A stretch of 64,000 bases of DNA from Pedobacter sp. ok626 (GTDB lineage Bacteria > Bacteroidota > Bacteroidia > Sphingobacteriales > Sphingobacteriaceae): NCBI RefSeq assembly GCF_900100435.1, contig NZ_FNEX01000008.1, forward strand, positions 1 through 64,000, given 5' to 3'. Under the pieces are notes generated by a model. It was not told the origin of the DNA. It ran no database searches and worked only from the letters and a program-made list of their open reading frames with translations. Every line of letters starts with the position of its first letter. The first letter of the stretch is position 1. Of the stretch, positions 37,301-46,276 are shown piece by piece. Position numbers and translations under genes: made by a program.

Positions 37301-40237
37301 ATTTTTCAAATATGGCATATGTTTAGAAATGCTGGTATCTAGTGTCATTATCAGCTTTCCATAATTTTTGCCAGAGCGATAACTCATGTTAAACAGCTGG
37401 GTTGTACGGCTTCTTAAATCCAGGTATTCATTCCAGATACTATCCGTCTCCCCGCTTTTAAAGGGATACTGTTTATAATCATCTGTACTACCTGAATTAA
37501 TTAATATTCTATTAAAACCATAGGCTGTGGAATAAGATTTCTGTTTTAATAAACCCGGTAAAAAAGTGTAGGAATACCCCGGTTCCTTAATAAAATTTTG
37601 TTGAATCTCCCCCGATTTAAATTCAAGAAAATTCTCAGCGAAAGGCCCAATTAATAAGCTTGTTCCAGCATTAGCCCGAGCAGCAAATCCAGTAAAACCC
37701 TGGCCCAAAACCGGAAGGTCTAATAATTGCGTATTGTTACCCGCCTTTATTGTTGCTTTATTCCCATTGAAATTATTTTCAATGCGCATCATGTATTTGG
37801 TTAAAAAATCAGATTCAGCCAGACTGAGCTCGTTGGGCGCAATACTCACATTTGCTTTTGTGTTCGATACATCAGCAACTACACTTATAATCGTCTTTTT
37901 ACCTTTCATCAGGTGATAACCAGGTAAGTGTATGGTATAACCGGCAGTCCGCATGCGAATATCATGTTCGCCTGGAGAAAGCCTGAATGCATAACGCTGA
38001 AGCTGATTGGTCTGACTAAAATACACAGGAACTCCATCAATATAAATGACATGAACTGGTTCTATCGCGCCGTTTTTAATCACAAAAGGAGCCACAATTG
38101 CAGTATCTGGTTCATTCGTATCCTCATTTATGGCATATAATTCTTTTGCCTGTGTAAATCTGTAGTATTCAATGGTATCTAGGTTTAATTCTTTCCCCCA
38201 TCTATCCCATGTAAGTTTCATTTCGCCCGACAAGCTTAATATTTCAGCTTCGAAGGCCGACTTGAGTGTACGCGCAAAAAAAGGTTTTCCGAAATAAGGT
38301 GGGCTAACAGGATGCGAATTTTTAAATTTAGTGGTATAGGCATAGGCCGTAACATCAGTTCCCGCTACAGGCTGGTTGTTCGCATCTGTCACCTTTACCG
38401 CCATATTTACGGTTTGTCCCGGATAAACCAGATCAGGTGCCAGCAATTTTACATTTAATGAATTTGATGCGTAAAAAGCACTGGCCTCCGCACTCAGGTC
38501 CTTTTCAGCCCATACATAATTCAATTTTATATGTGCCGCTTTTGTACCCTTATGCCTGATTACAGTATCCAAACTAGTTGTATACCCCTTTAAAAAGACT
38601 TCATCACCAGAAAAAACCGTATACCAAAAAGGGATCTTGTGTACATTGCTTACCGCAATTGTTAATGAATCTTTATTTTGTTTAGCGGCAACACTCAATT
38701 CCGGCTGCAAATCTTCAAGATAAATATGATCCACATAGCCGTCAGCTGTTTTCACCTCATAAGCGTCTCCTTTATAGTGCATCTTAATTTTTGCCGGTAG
38801 CTCAACAGTCACAGAATCCTCGTCATCTCCAAAAGGATAGCTCAGCTTTATTACAGCTTTTTGTTTAGTGGATTTCCCTTTAATGAGGTAATCAATTTTC
38901 AGACTATCCTTAATAAATTCAGTTTTAATCTCTTTATCTTTCAATACATATTTCAATGATTTATATGCTGTTTTATGTTCATTATTGCTATTTAAAAAGC
39001 TAAAAGACATAGAAAAATTGAGATCAGCTTTCGGGAAAATGCTATCTGGCAAAACCATTTTCGTTTCCCCGACAGGGTCAAGTATCACTGATGTTTTCCA
39101 CAAGGTATCTTTTACAAAAACATGCGAGCTATAATACTTAATTGGTGAATTAGCCCTTACAAACACCTCTACCCGACCATCCGGAACGGCTAAGTCGTTC
39201 TCGTCAGTAGCTTTCAAAAATACAGTAACTGGACTACCTGGACTATGCTCTTCCCGATCTGTTCTTACAGCGAAGTTTACCGATTTAAGCTCGTAATCCT
39301 CGTAACGAAAATATCCCCTAAAAATAGTAGTCCAATCCTTTTTACCGGCCTCTTTTAAGACAATGTTGTAACTCCGATCTAATGTCAGCTGTAAACTATC
39401 GGCCAAAACAAAACTATATTCATAGCCCCCTTCATTATAAGGCATCAATGTCGTTAACACCAAACCTCCATCATTTCCTCCTTTTTGTAATTCTACTCTA
39501 AGCGGCTTATTTCGCAGGGTTTTCCCATTTGCGTTTGCCAGGTAAGCCTTAAATTTGACAGTATCTAATGGTTTGTACATCGGTTTATTAAAAACCATAT
39601 ACCCAGTATACTTTTGCTTAACCGATTTAACGGATCTTTTTCCTTCAGGACTAAATATCCTCTTAAAAAATGAAGCCTTTTTGCTAGGTCGATAAGGCCT
39701 GTACTCATCACGTTCCTCAGCATTAAAATAGTTATTTATCCCATCATGATTTACCGTGATTACGGTATTTTTCGCTACTGAAGACTTCACATATAACTTA
39801 GCCTGCCGATTGTATTTTACCTTCTTCCTCTTCCCTGTTTTTACTGAAGCATTGGGTATTTCGTTGCCTTTCAAATCTGTGACCGTGAATTGAAAATCCT
39901 TTCTGTTGTTAATAAATTGAAGGTTTACGTTATTTTTGGCAAACAACTTATAAACAAGTGCATTCTTAACGGCTTTAACCTCTAAATAATTACCATAAGG
40001 CAGCTTTTTGAGGTAATTACTATTTTTAACATTATAAAATGAATCAACGAGCGTGTGTAAAAACCCATCATTAAGAGCCATCTTAGTAGTCGAAGCGATA
40101 GAAAAAGCTTCTTTATCCGTTAATTTGTAGATATAAGTATAAGAACCGGCAGTACGGCTATTGGTCAATTTCTTCTGCGCAAAAAGAGATGTTGTGGCAC
40201 AGATGATCAGTAAGGCAGAGCGTAAAAGATGCTTCAT
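34349..40237 (-). CDS. Alpha-2-macroglobulin-like protein with inserted SusC-type regulatory and TonB-plug domains
   Basis: A 1962-residue exported protein with a signal peptide ending near TSLFAQ. The first half has macroglobulin domains, including MG2-like YTGYMVFNKPMYKPLDTVKF near 215. A carboxypeptidase-regulatory-like domain (about 1086-1160, GRVIDAESKEALPGVSVKLKG) and a SusC-type TonB plug (about 1171-1281, VVVGYGTQKK, IIVDGLPYNG, IYGARGANGVIVI) follow. The A2M core resumes at about 1300 (AIWQPKLLTDAEG) and carries a thioester-type motif CNEQ at 1520-1523. No beta-barrel is present. The A2M part resembles bacterial protease-trapping proteins such as YfhM, but no pbpC gene is adjacent. 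The plug may interact with an outer-membrane partner, which is inference. Confidence 0.85.
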   Translation of the reverse strand: MKHLLRSALLIICATTSLFAQKKLTNSRTAGSYTYIYKLTDKEAFSIASTTKMALNDGFLHTLVDSFYNVKNSNYLKKLPYGNYLEVKAVKNALVYKLFAKNNVNLQFINNRKDFQFTVTDLKGNEIPNASVKTGKRKKVKYNRQAKLYVKSSVAKNTVITVNHDGINNYFNAEERDEYRPYRPSKKASFFKRIFSPEGKRSVKSVKQKYTGYMVFNKPMYKPLDTVKFKAYLANANGKTLRNKPLRVELQKGGNDGGLVLTTLMPYNEGGYEYSFVLADSLQLTLDRSYNIVLKEAGKKDWTTIFRGYFRYEDYELKSVNFAVRTDREEHSPGSPVTVFLKATDENDLAVPDGRVEVFVRANSPIKYYSSHVFVKDTLWKTSVILDPVGETKMVLPDSIFPKADLNFSMSFSFLNSNNEHKTAYKSLKYVLKDKEIKTEFIKDSLKIDYLIKGKSTKQKAVIKLSYPFGDDEDSVTVELPAKIKMHYKGDAYEVKTADGYVDHIYLEDLQPELSVAAKQNKDSLTIAVSNVHKIPFWYTVFSGDEVFLKGYTTSLDTVIRHKGTKAAHIKLNYVWAEKDLSAEASAFYASNSLNVKLLAPDLVYPGQTVNMAVKVTDANNQPVAGTDVTAYAYTTKFKNSHPVSPPYFGKPFFARTLKSAFEAEILSLSGEMKLTWDRWGKELNLDTIEYYRFTQAKELYAINEDTNEPDTAIVAPFVIKNGAIEPVHVIYIDGVPVYFSQTNQLQRYAFRLSPGEHDIRMRTAGYTIHLPGYHLMKGKKTIISVVADVSNTKANVSIAPNELSLAESDFLTKYMMRIENNFNGNKATIKAGNNTQLLDLPVLGQGFTGFAARANAGTSLLIGPFAENFLEFKSGEIQQNFIKEPGYSYTFLPGLLKQKSYSTAYGFNRILINSGSTDDYKQYPFKSGETDSIWNEYLDLRSRTTQLFNMSYRSGKNYGKLIMTLDTSISKHMPYLKNIIIYKYDEPDFVQIYHGNTSYFSDLESNEYRIIYLFKDNRYFVAERVVIKPAGVNYFEWKGMRINPADNMSQKIDEQIKSVRTGSNNTLADVQRNVLEKINDKYFDPAILTGKMTGRVIDAESKEALPGVSVKLKGASYATFTGADGHFSLKVPHLGKLIIAYIGYDSKEIVIKNGDVGDIKLDAATSSLNEVVVVGYGTQKKSVLTGSVQSVSVDALAGRVAGVSVNGDPSGDLKVMIRGTNSLTGDNKPLIIVDGLPYNGDVGKLDANSIVSMDILKGSDASAIYGARGANGVIVIKTKGGNTSLLASGELAQRQETFRTNFSDYAIWQPKLLTDAEGKATFTVKFPDDITNWNTQLIAMNGRKQSGVGQTNIKSFKTLSANFVSPSFALAGDSINVIGKLMNYNNIDETVTRKFSYNGAALLNSSVTFKNAKIDTVGIVAKGGGFKVHADHVNVVDSLKFEYTMKQDNGYFDGEIRKIPLLQAGVIETKGYFNALTRDTTVSYNFDAALGKVTLRAEASLFPTLLDEIDKLRTYEYLCNEQLASKLKALLLEKSVRKYLSEPFKEEKNIKEILKKLQNNRRPEGTWGWWRNSNEELWISLHIVEALLEAQKQGYPVVLDKDKLYRYLTSKMASDKYFDQIYGIRLLSLLNEKYYANDWIIAIEKQRTELEEKNVRERKANSDVPKLAAQPLYEKLQLMQLKQKAGMPIDLKWLLGLKNETMFGNSYWGEEGRYFWDNSIQNTLLAYQILKANGNYRDELDRITRYFLEQRKSGQWRNTFESSLILETILPELMNTSGKKPQPATLVFNQTEQVSIFPFNKVIDPGALKLNKKGDAPVYFTAYQQFNNPKPEKVSKDFTVRTSFEQNRSPVQKLKPGTLATLRVDVDVRADADYVMIEIPIPAGCSYENKIQSFWGIETHREYFKHKTSIFCTKLKKGTYTFTVQLMPRYAGNYILNPAKAEMMYFPVFYGREGMKRVAIK

Positions 40238-40345
40238 ATAATAAGGTATTTGTAATATGGATGCAACAAAGCGTTAATTCCATAAAACTAATACAATTAA
40301 ATTAGCAATTCTATCTCATCAAAGTTAATTTAAATTTAAAATGGC

Positions 40346-41134
40346 CTAAATAAAACGCTTTATAATTCTTAAATTGTGGGTATATCTGCCCAATTCGGCA
40401 TTGTAAATCCCCTGATTATCTATCGGATCTATCCTGACTTTCCCTGAAGAATGGATAATTTCGTTCGAATTTAGCATCATCCCCACATGTATGATACGTC
40501 CCTCGCTATTGTCGAAAAAAGCTAAATCTCCGGTTTTTGCTTCTGGCAGAAAATCTACTACTGCACCCTGCTCAGCTTGTTGCGATGCATCGCGCAACAA
40601 TTTGATACCGTTTAGCTTAAATACGTTTTGAACAAAACCTGAGCAATCTATCCCAAATATGGTCCGACCGCCCCATAAATATGGCGCATTTTGAAAAAAC
40701 TTCGCTGTAGCTACAAGTTCATCAACAGAAGTATCGGCTTTTATCAACTTTGGTGAAAAGGAAATTTCGAATTTCTCATCTCCCAGGTAGCAACATCCAT
40801 CTGCATAAGCCGGTAAATTACTACCTGCAGAAAGATAATACTTACTACCATCTGCAGCGATAAGCGCATTTGCAAACTGTGCAGGTACCAGATGATCACA
40901 GCGTTGATTTTTAACAAACTGCTCATGATTAAGGCTACCAAGTTGTTTATAGTCCATCCAACCTTCGTAGCCATCATAGCCATTGCGCACTAACCACCAT
41001 TTATCCGTTTTTTCAAGTATTTCTACATGGTCGCCAAACAATAGCTGAGATGCAATCTCGGCTTTATCCGATTGTCCTGCTCTTAAAGGTGCGACAGCTA
41101 CTCTGCAAATCCCAAACTCTTGTTCCATAATCAT
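40346..41134 (-). CDS. NlpC/P60 (C40) peptidoglycan endopeptidase with SH3 domain
   Basis: A 262-residue cysteine peptidase. An SH3b-like domain (about 8-65, with LLFGDHVEILEKTDKWWLVR) and a linker SH3-like part precede the NlpC/P60 domain (about 138-262). The catalytic triad is visible as Cys164 in GIDCSGFVQN, His216 in IIHVGMM and a third polar residue, His228, in EIIHSSG. The layout resembles YkfC/Bacteroides dipeptidyl-peptidase VI, which cleaves gamma-D-Glu-diamino acid bonds of recycled muropeptides. No signal peptide is visible, so a cytoplasmic role in recycling is plausible. It diverges from the usp gene. Confidence 0.9.
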   Translation of the reverse strand: MIMEQEFGICRVAVAPLRAGQSDKAEIASQLLFGDHVEILEKTDKWWLVRNGYDGYEGWMDYKQLGSLNHEQFVKNQRCDHLVPAQFANALIAADGSKYYLSAGSNLPAYADGCCYLGDEKFEISFSPKLIKADTSVDELVATAKFFQNAPYLWGGRTIFGIDCSGFVQNVFKLNGIKLLRDASQQAEQGAVVDFLPEAKTGDLAFFDNSEGRIIHVGMMLNSNEIIHSSGKVRIDPIDNQGIYNAELGRYTHNLRIIKRFI

Positions 41135-41172
41135 AAAATCAATGGCATAAATTTAAACTTTTATAAGGTTAA

Positions 41173-41204
41173 TTTGTTATTTTAACGAGCATCATTTACT
41201 TTTT
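41173..41204 (+). promoter_or_regulatory. Candidate promoter of the universal stress gene
   Basis: TTTG at 41173-41176 and TACTTTTT at 41197-41204, 20 bp apart, are close to the Bacteroidetes consensus, with the last base of the -7 box off by one. The gene starts 55 bp downstream. Confidence 0.4.
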
Positions 41205-41259
41205 ATTGAAATGATTGATGAAAATGATGTCCTAATATTAACCTTTTAAGATAAACACC

Positions 41260-41715
41260 ATGAACCTCAAAAAGATTTTAATTGCCGTAGATAATAGCAC
41301 CTGCTCAGAAAAAGCAGCCAAGACGGGTTATGAATTGGCAAAAACCTTTGATGCGGAGGTTGCACTGGTCAACATTATTGAACCTATACCGGCCAATATT
41401 AACCCAGACCTGACACTCGCTCCTGTATTTTTAGAAACTTACGACAACAGTGAAGAGAATAGTCATGTCTTATTACAAGAAATAGAACGAAAGTTCGGTC
41501 ATGGCGTATCAACCACTTATTTTAGTGTGATCGACAATGCTGCACATGGGATTATTAAGCAATCTGATGATTGGGGCTCTGACCTGATTGTAATTGGAAC
41601 TTACGGCCGTACAGGTCTATACCATTTCCTGATGGGAAGCGTTGCGGAGCACGTGGCCAGAAAATCTGCCTGTCCCGTTCTGATCATCCCAAATAAATAC
41701 GAAGAAAAGGCATAA
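41260..41715 (+). CDS. Universal stress protein (UspA family)
   Basis: A single-domain 151-residue Usp protein. The N terminus KKILIAVDNSTCSEKA is the family's first strand and helix. The ATP-binding signature G-2x-G-9x-G-S lies in the GTYGRTGLYHFLMGSVAEHV region near residues 108-128, followed by CPVLIIP. It therefore belongs to the ATP-binding (MJ0577-like) branch. Such proteins respond to starvation or oxidative stress; the specific role is unknown. It is monocistronic, with a terminator 30 bp downstream and a divergent C40 peptidase gene upstream. Confidence 0.93.
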   Translation: MNLKKILIAVDNSTCSEKAAKTGYELAKTFDAEVALVNIIEPIPANINPDLTLAPVFLETYDNSEENSHVLLQEIERKFGHGVSTTYFSVIDNAAHGIIKQSDDWGSDLIVIGTYGRTGLYHFLMGSVAEHVARKSACPVLIIPNKYEEKA

Positions 41716-41744
41716 AAGCCCTAAAACAACATTTCAATATATGC

Positions 41745-41779
41745 AAAAGGCCAACCCTTTATAGGAGTTGGCCCTTTTG
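41745..41779. terminator. Bidirectional terminator between usp and the ferredoxin gene
   Basis: GGCCAAC (41749-41755) pairs with GTTGGCC (41767-41773); the stem is extended by A and T runs on both sides, so it can serve both convergent genes. Confidence 0.8.
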
Positions 41780-41794
41780 TTATAGCTTTATGGC

Positions 41795-42145
41795 TTAGTT
41801 TTCCTGATGTAACCAGGCTTTTTTAGCCAAAAGTTCTTCTTCAGTCTCACGAACATCTTCATCATCAACACAACAGTCTACAGGGCATACCGCTGCGCAC
41901 TGAGGCTCATCATGAAAGCCTTTGCATTCTGTACATTTATCGGAAACGATATAGTAAACTTCGTCAGATAGTGCATCTTGAGCACTCTCTGCGTCCATTT
42001 CTTTACCTCCAAAATCAATAATACCATTTAAATTGGTACCATCTGAAAATCTCCAGGCTGTGCCTGCATCGTAAATTGCATTATTTGGGCATTCAGGCTC
42101 ACATGCTCCGCAGTTAATGCATTCGTCTGTTATTTTAATAGCCAT
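41795..42145 (-). CDS. 4Fe-4S dicluster ferredoxin
   Basis: A 116-residue electron carrier with two 4Fe-4S motifs. Cluster I: Cys9, 12, 15 and 19 (CINCGACEPECP). Cluster II: Cys71, Cys74, Cys83 and Cys87 in CTECKGFHDEPQCAAVCP, with eight residues between the second and third cysteines. That long gap is characteristic of the Alvin/YfhL-type 2[4Fe-4S] ferredoxins. The C-terminal tail is acidic and about 25 residues long. It diverges from the LuxC-like acyl-CoA reductase gene with 77 bp between them. Ferredoxin/reductase pairing is conserved in Bacteroidetes as I recall it, so a shared redox role is possible. Confidence 0.92.
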   Translation of the reverse strand: MAIKITDECINCGACEPECPNNAIYDAGTAWRFSDGTNLNGIIDFGGKEMDAESAQDALSDEVYYIVSDKCTECKGFHDEPQCAAVCPVDCCVDDEDVRETEEELLAKKAWLHQEN

Positions 42146-42222
42146 GTCTTCGTCTATATCTATTGCTAAGTTTAACTTTGCACCAGCAAATATAACACAT
42201 AAACTTTAAAATCATTGGAATT

Positions 42223-43245
42223 ATGCCAATCCTTAGTAGCGAAAAATTAATTATTGCATTTAAAAAACTTAGCGACTTCATTGCAGAGCCCAGCGAAGCT
42301 TTCAAAAACCTGATCTTTTCCGCCTCTAATCACAATGCATGGTTTACTGAGGCAGAGGTAGAAAGGGCTTTAAATTCGTTACATCAGATGCTAAATCAGC
42401 AAGACCTTGAAACCTGGTTTAAAGACATTCGGGTAAGCGATACACCTAAAAAGGTTGGTTTAATTTTAGCTGGAAATATTCCAATGGTAGGCTTTCACGA
42501 TGTGATTTCTGTACTTGCCACAGGCAATATCGCTTTAATCAAACTATCATCAGCCGATGACAAACTGCTTCCAGCCCTTCTTGCTGAGCTGGTTAAGATT
42601 GAGCCTTTACTGAAAGATCACATTGTTTATGTGGATCGTCTGAAGGATTTTGACGCCGTAATTGCAACTGGCAGTAACAATACATCAAGGTATTTTGAGT
42701 TTTATTTTGGCAAAGGCCCAAACATCATCAGAAAAAACAGGAATAGTGTTGCCGTAATCACCGGAAATGAAAGTAAAGAAGAATTAGCCCTTTTGGGACA
42801 TGATATTTTCGATTACTTTGGTTTAGGTTGCCGAAATGTTTCTAAGCTGTATATCCCAGAAGGTTATGACATCAAAAACTTTTTTGAGCCTATAGAAGGT
42901 TTTAAAGACATTATCAATCATTTTAAATACAACAACAACTATGATTACAACAAGTCTATTTACCTGGTAAACCTAAAACATCATTATGATAACGGCTTTT
43001 TATTGTTAACCGAAGGCGAAAGTCTTTCATCACCCCTGGCTGTTTTATATTATGAAACTTATACAAATATTGAACAACTGGAAGAGCTGCTAAGAAATAG
43101 AGCTGAGGATATTCAATGTATTGTAAGCAATGCGGCATTAAAGCTGGATACCGCAGTATTGGGCTTTGGACAAAGTCAGACACCAAAACTTTGGGATTAT
43201 GCTGATAATGTGAATACGATAGATTTTTTAAATACAATTAATTAA
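42223..43245 (+). CDS. Acyl-CoA reductase (LuxC-like family)
   Basis: A 340-residue protein matching the LuxC/acyl-CoA reductase family, which resembles aldehyde dehydrogenases. Features include the KKVGLILAGNIPMVGFHDVISVLATGN region (about 76-102), the Rossmann-like DAVIATGSNNTSRYFE (about 145-160) and the probable catalytic cysteine in FGLGCRNVSKLY near residue 206. It would reduce an activated acyl group to an aldehyde. The family is common in Bacteroidetes with no assigned pathway. The upstream ferredoxin gene is divergent; serC and serA, which often neighbour it in Bacteroides, are absent here. Confidence 0.85.
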   Translation: MPILSSEKLIIAFKKLSDFIAEPSEAFKNLIFSASNHNAWFTEAEVERALNSLHQMLNQQDLETWFKDIRVSDTPKKVGLILAGNIPMVGFHDVISVLATGNIALIKLSSADDKLLPALLAELVKIEPLLKDHIVYVDRLKDFDAVIATGSNNTSRYFEFYFGKGPNIIRKNRNSVAVITGNESKEELALLGHDIFDYFGLGCRNVSKLYIPEGYDIKNFFEPIEGFKDIINHFKYNNNYDYNKSIYLVNLKHHYDNGFLLLTEGESLSSPLAVLYYETYTNIEQLEELLRNRAEDIQCIVSNAALKLDTAVLGFGQSQTPKLWDYADNVNTIDFLNTIN

Positions 43246-43276
43246 ATAGCATTATCTTTAGTTTTAAATCAAAAAA

Positions 43277-45211
43277 TTGATCTCTAAAACTAACGTTTTT
43301 TTGCTGCTACTATTGATGATAGTAGCAGGTAATGCCAATTCGCAAACTTGTGCCGGTTCTATAGGAGATCCGGTTAAAAGTTATGATTTTGGCAGAGGCC
43401 CAAGTGATCGCGGACCTGCTATTCCGGATAAAACAAATTATGAGTACGATAACGTGGACGTGCCCAATGATGGTCAGTACGCAATTATAAAGACTACAGC
43501 TGGTATGAGCCACGTTACCCAAAGAAACTGGTTAGCAGTTAACAATCATACCCCTAACGATCCGGACGGTTACATGATGCTGATCAACGCCGATGAGTTT
43601 GAGGCAGGTTTATTCTACCAGGAAACAATAACCGGCCTCTGCCCAGGTACTACATACGATTTTGGGGCATGGATAATTAACGTTATGGCGAAACCTGGTA
43701 TCCGACCTAATGTTAGATTTATCATTGAAACCACCTCCGGAGCTCCTATTAAGCAATTTGATACAAATCCAATTCCAGAAGGCAGCAGTACCGATTGGAA
43801 ACGATACTCGACCACATTTACTACTGGCGCAAATATCGATGAAGTCGTTGTAAAAATAATGAACAACGGTCTGGGTGGCGGTGGAAATGATTTCGCCCTA
43901 GACGATATCACTTTTAGCATTTGTGGTCCGACAATCATTCCTTCCATTGATGGAATAGTTACACCAAATAAAAGCTTATGCATTGGTGAAACCAGAAACG
44001 TTGACTTATCAGCAGAACCAACCCCAGGAGTTTATACAAATCCTCAATACCTGTGGCAGGAAATGGATGCGAGTGGCGTATGGCAGGATATGCCCACAGA
44101 AACGACAAACAAGTACACTAGACCCTTTGTAAACGCAGCGGTAGGCAGCTATAAATACAGACTTTTGGTAGCAGAAAACGGAAATATCAACTCGCCCAAT
44201 TGTCGGGCGAACTCACCCACGTTTGAGCTGAATGTAAGCCCTCTACCCGCAATACCTATAGCAAACGAACCGAGGATAGTTTGCGTTGGTGATCCTATTC
44301 AATTATCTGTCAGCAATGCCAGCTCTTATAAATGGACCTTCCCTGATGGGAGTAACTCTGATCAACAATCACCCATAATTAATAATGCTACAGCCAACAT
44401 GGCGGGGACCTATACCGTTACTGTAACCAATGATGCCGGATGCGAAGCAAGCACTTCGACCACTGTAACCGTAGTAACAAGACCTGTAGCTATAATAGAT
44501 CCCGTTGTTCCGATCTGTAAGGGTTCAGCCGTAACTTTAAACGCCAGTGGTGGCAACACCTATCGCTGGGTCCCAGCTAACGGTTTATCAGCAACAGACA
44601 TTCCAAATCCAGAAGCGAGCCCAGCAAAAACTACCACTTATACGGTGTATGCGTCCAATGGTTCTTGTGAATCAAGCGCTCAAATTACAGTCGAAGTTTT
44701 TAAAGACCTGGTGGTTACTGCGGGTCCAGATATAAAAATCATCAAAGGAAACAAAGTGGATATTAAAGGGACGGTAAGGGGCGATAACATAGGTCAGATA
44801 TTTTGGACTCCAGCTGATTACCTGGATGATCCATTTAAGTTAAACCCTATAGCAAAACCTCCTGTTAGTACCACTTATACCTTAAATGTCCTTTCGAGTG
44901 CAGGCTGTACGAGTAGTACCGACGAGGTTTTTGTGAAGGTATATGAAAAGCTCATTGTCCCCAACTCCTTTAGTCCAAATGGCGATGGAGTTAATGACAT
45001 TTGGAACATTATAGCCATCGATACCTACGCCAATCCGAAAGTAAAAATTATGAATCGTTATGGACAGTTGATGTTTCAAAGTGATGGTTATGGGAAACCC
45101 TGGGATGGAAAACACGAAAATCAGGACGTCCCCGCAGGTGTTTATTATTATATGATCTATTTAGAACCCGGACTAAAACCGCTAACCGGATCATTAATGG
45201 TCATTAGATAA
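43277..45211 (+). CDS. Secreted PKD/Ig-like protein with gliding-motility (CHU_C) C-terminal sorting domain
   Basis: A 644-residue secreted protein. The signal peptide ends near GNANSQ. An N-terminal lectin-like or MAM-like domain (about 25-215) ends in FALDDITFSICGPT. Ig/PKD-like repeats follow (about 225-560), with paired cysteines and motifs such as GTYTVTVTNDAGC. The final 85 residues are the CHU_C domain, starting VPNSFSPNGDGVNDIWNI and containing MNRYGQLMFQS and GKPWDGKHENQDVPAGVYYY, the type B signal for the type IX secretion system. It starts with TTG at 43277; no ATG gives a signal peptide. Confidence 0.88.
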   Translation: MISKTNVFLLLLLMIVAGNANSQTCAGSIGDPVKSYDFGRGPSDRGPAIPDKTNYEYDNVDVPNDGQYAIIKTTAGMSHVTQRNWLAVNNHTPNDPDGYMMLINADEFEAGLFYQETITGLCPGTTYDFGAWIINVMAKPGIRPNVRFIIETTSGAPIKQFDTNPIPEGSSTDWKRYSTTFTTGANIDEVVVKIMNNGLGGGGNDFALDDITFSICGPTIIPSIDGIVTPNKSLCIGETRNVDLSAEPTPGVYTNPQYLWQEMDASGVWQDMPTETTNKYTRPFVNAAVGSYKYRLLVAENGNINSPNCRANSPTFELNVSPLPAIPIANEPRIVCVGDPIQLSVSNASSYKWTFPDGSNSDQQSPIINNATANMAGTYTVTVTNDAGCEASTSTTVTVVTRPVAIIDPVVPICKGSAVTLNASGGNTYRWVPANGLSATDIPNPEASPAKTTTYTVYASNGSCESSAQITVEVFKDLVVTAGPDIKIIKGNKVDIKGTVRGDNIGQIFWTPADYLDDPFKLNPIAKPPVSTTYTLNVLSSAGCTSSTDEVFVKVYEKLIVPNSFSPNGDGVNDIWNIIAIDTYANPKVKIMNRYGQLMFQSDGYGKPWDGKHENQDVPAGVYYYMIYLEPGLKPLTGSLMVIR

Positions 45212-45258
45212 ATAGTTCAGATGCCTTAATTCTCATTTTGAAATACTATTTTTGAGCG

Positions 45259-45462
45259 ATGTATGTTATTAAAGTAAAAGGCATTGCCAAGATTCCGGAT
45301 TATGTGCAGTTAAGGGACGATAAATTTACCTTATTGGCCTATTTTAGAGTCGACAGGCCCGATAAATCACTAGAGAAACTTGGTTTAGGTGATAAACTTC
45401 CATACATTATGAATTTTGTAAATGATTTGCCTTTCGGACAAATTGCTAAATTAGATATCTAA
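45259..45462 (+). CDS. Small conserved protein of unknown function upstream of the FtsE-like gene
   Basis: A 67-residue soluble protein with no motif I recognise. It begins MYVIKVKGIAKIPDYVQLRDDKF and is rich in charged and aliphatic residues, consistent with a small alpha/beta fold. It ends 2 bp before the FtsE-like ATPase gene, so the two are almost certainly co-transcribed. A TATTTTTG element lies only 5 bp before its ATG, so the message could be nearly leaderless. Homologues with similar neighbours occur in Bacteroidetes as far as I remember, but I do not assign a function. Confidence 0.65.
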   Translation: MYVIKVKGIAKIPDYVQLRDDKFTLLAYFRVDRPDKSLEKLGLGDKLPYIMNFVNDLPFGQIAKLDI

Positions 45463-45464
45463 AC

Positions 45465-46148
45465 ATGACAGAGAACACGGTTATAAATTTAAAAAATGTA
45501 GATGTTTTTCAGCAAAAGCATCTGGTTTTGTCGAACGTAAACTTAAATATCGACAAAGGTGAATTCGTTTTTTTAATTGGCCAGACAGGTTCTGGTAAGA
45601 GCAGTTTGCTAAAAATCATTTATGGCGACCTTCACATTGGTAATGGAGATGGACAAATAGCCGGTTTCGATTTAAAAAAATTAGGCAACAAGGAAGTACC
45701 TTTTTTACGTAGAAAACTGGGTATTGTGTTTCAGGATTTCCAGTTGTTAAGCGACAGAACTGTTGAAAAGAACCTTGAGTTTGTACTAAAAGCTACGGGT
45801 TGGACTGATAAAAACCTGATTAGTGAGCGGATTAAAGATGTGCTTGAAAAGGTTGGCTTGCGTTCTAAAATTAAAAAAATGCCGCATGAGCTTTCGGGCG
45901 GTGAGCAACAACGCGTAGTTATTGCACGCGCATTGTTAAACAATCCTGAAATTATTCTGGCGGATGAACCAACAGGAAACTTAGATCCGGATACCTCTGA
46001 AGAAATTGTAATGCTTTTGAAGCAGATCAGTCAGAGTGGAACTGCGGTTTTAATGGCTACCCATGATTACCACATCATCAGAACATTCCCTTCAAGGATT
46101 ATAAAATGTGAGAGTGGTGTTATTCATGAAGACGCCCAGATTGTTTAA
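45465..46148 (+). CDS. ftsE: ABC transporter ATP-binding protein, FtsE-like
   Basis: A 227-residue ATPase with Walker [10 protein letters not shown] (39-47), the Q-loop FQDFQLL near 93-99, signature LSGGEQQR near 143-150, Walker [13 protein letters not shown] near 163-174 and the H-loop MATHDYH. Size and sequence match the FtsE/LolD/MacB branch. In Bacteroidetes the FtsE ATPase is often separate from its membrane partner FtsX, which is not in this window. FtsEX works at the divisome to activate cell-wall hydrolases. The specific ftsE assignment over LolD is by resemblance. Confidence 0.8.
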   Translation: MTENTVINLKNVDVFQQKHLVLSNVNLNIDKGEFVFLIGQTGSGKSSLLKIIYGDLHIGNGDGQIAGFDLKKLGNKEVPFLRRKLGIVFQDFQLLSDRTVEKNLEFVLKATGWTDKNLISERIKDVLEKVGLRSKIKKMPHELSGGEQQRVVIARALLNNPEIILADEPTGNLDPDTSEEIVMLLKQISQSGTAVLMATHDYHIIRTFPSRIIKCESGVIHEDAQIV

Positions 46149-46276
46149 TACAATTTTCTGACAAATTTTTCTTATTCGGACATTCTGTTCCAAGTTTTTC
46201 AATTAAAGCTGACAGCATGACGGATATTTCCCATTGGCAAACCTTTTGAGTTTATCTCCAAAAATTCTACTACACT

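Noticed and set aside
46149..46276. Heat-shock operator (CIRCE) ahead of grpE
   Set aside because: I looked for TTAGCACTC-type inverted repeats and saw none; nothing else could be assigned in this gap.
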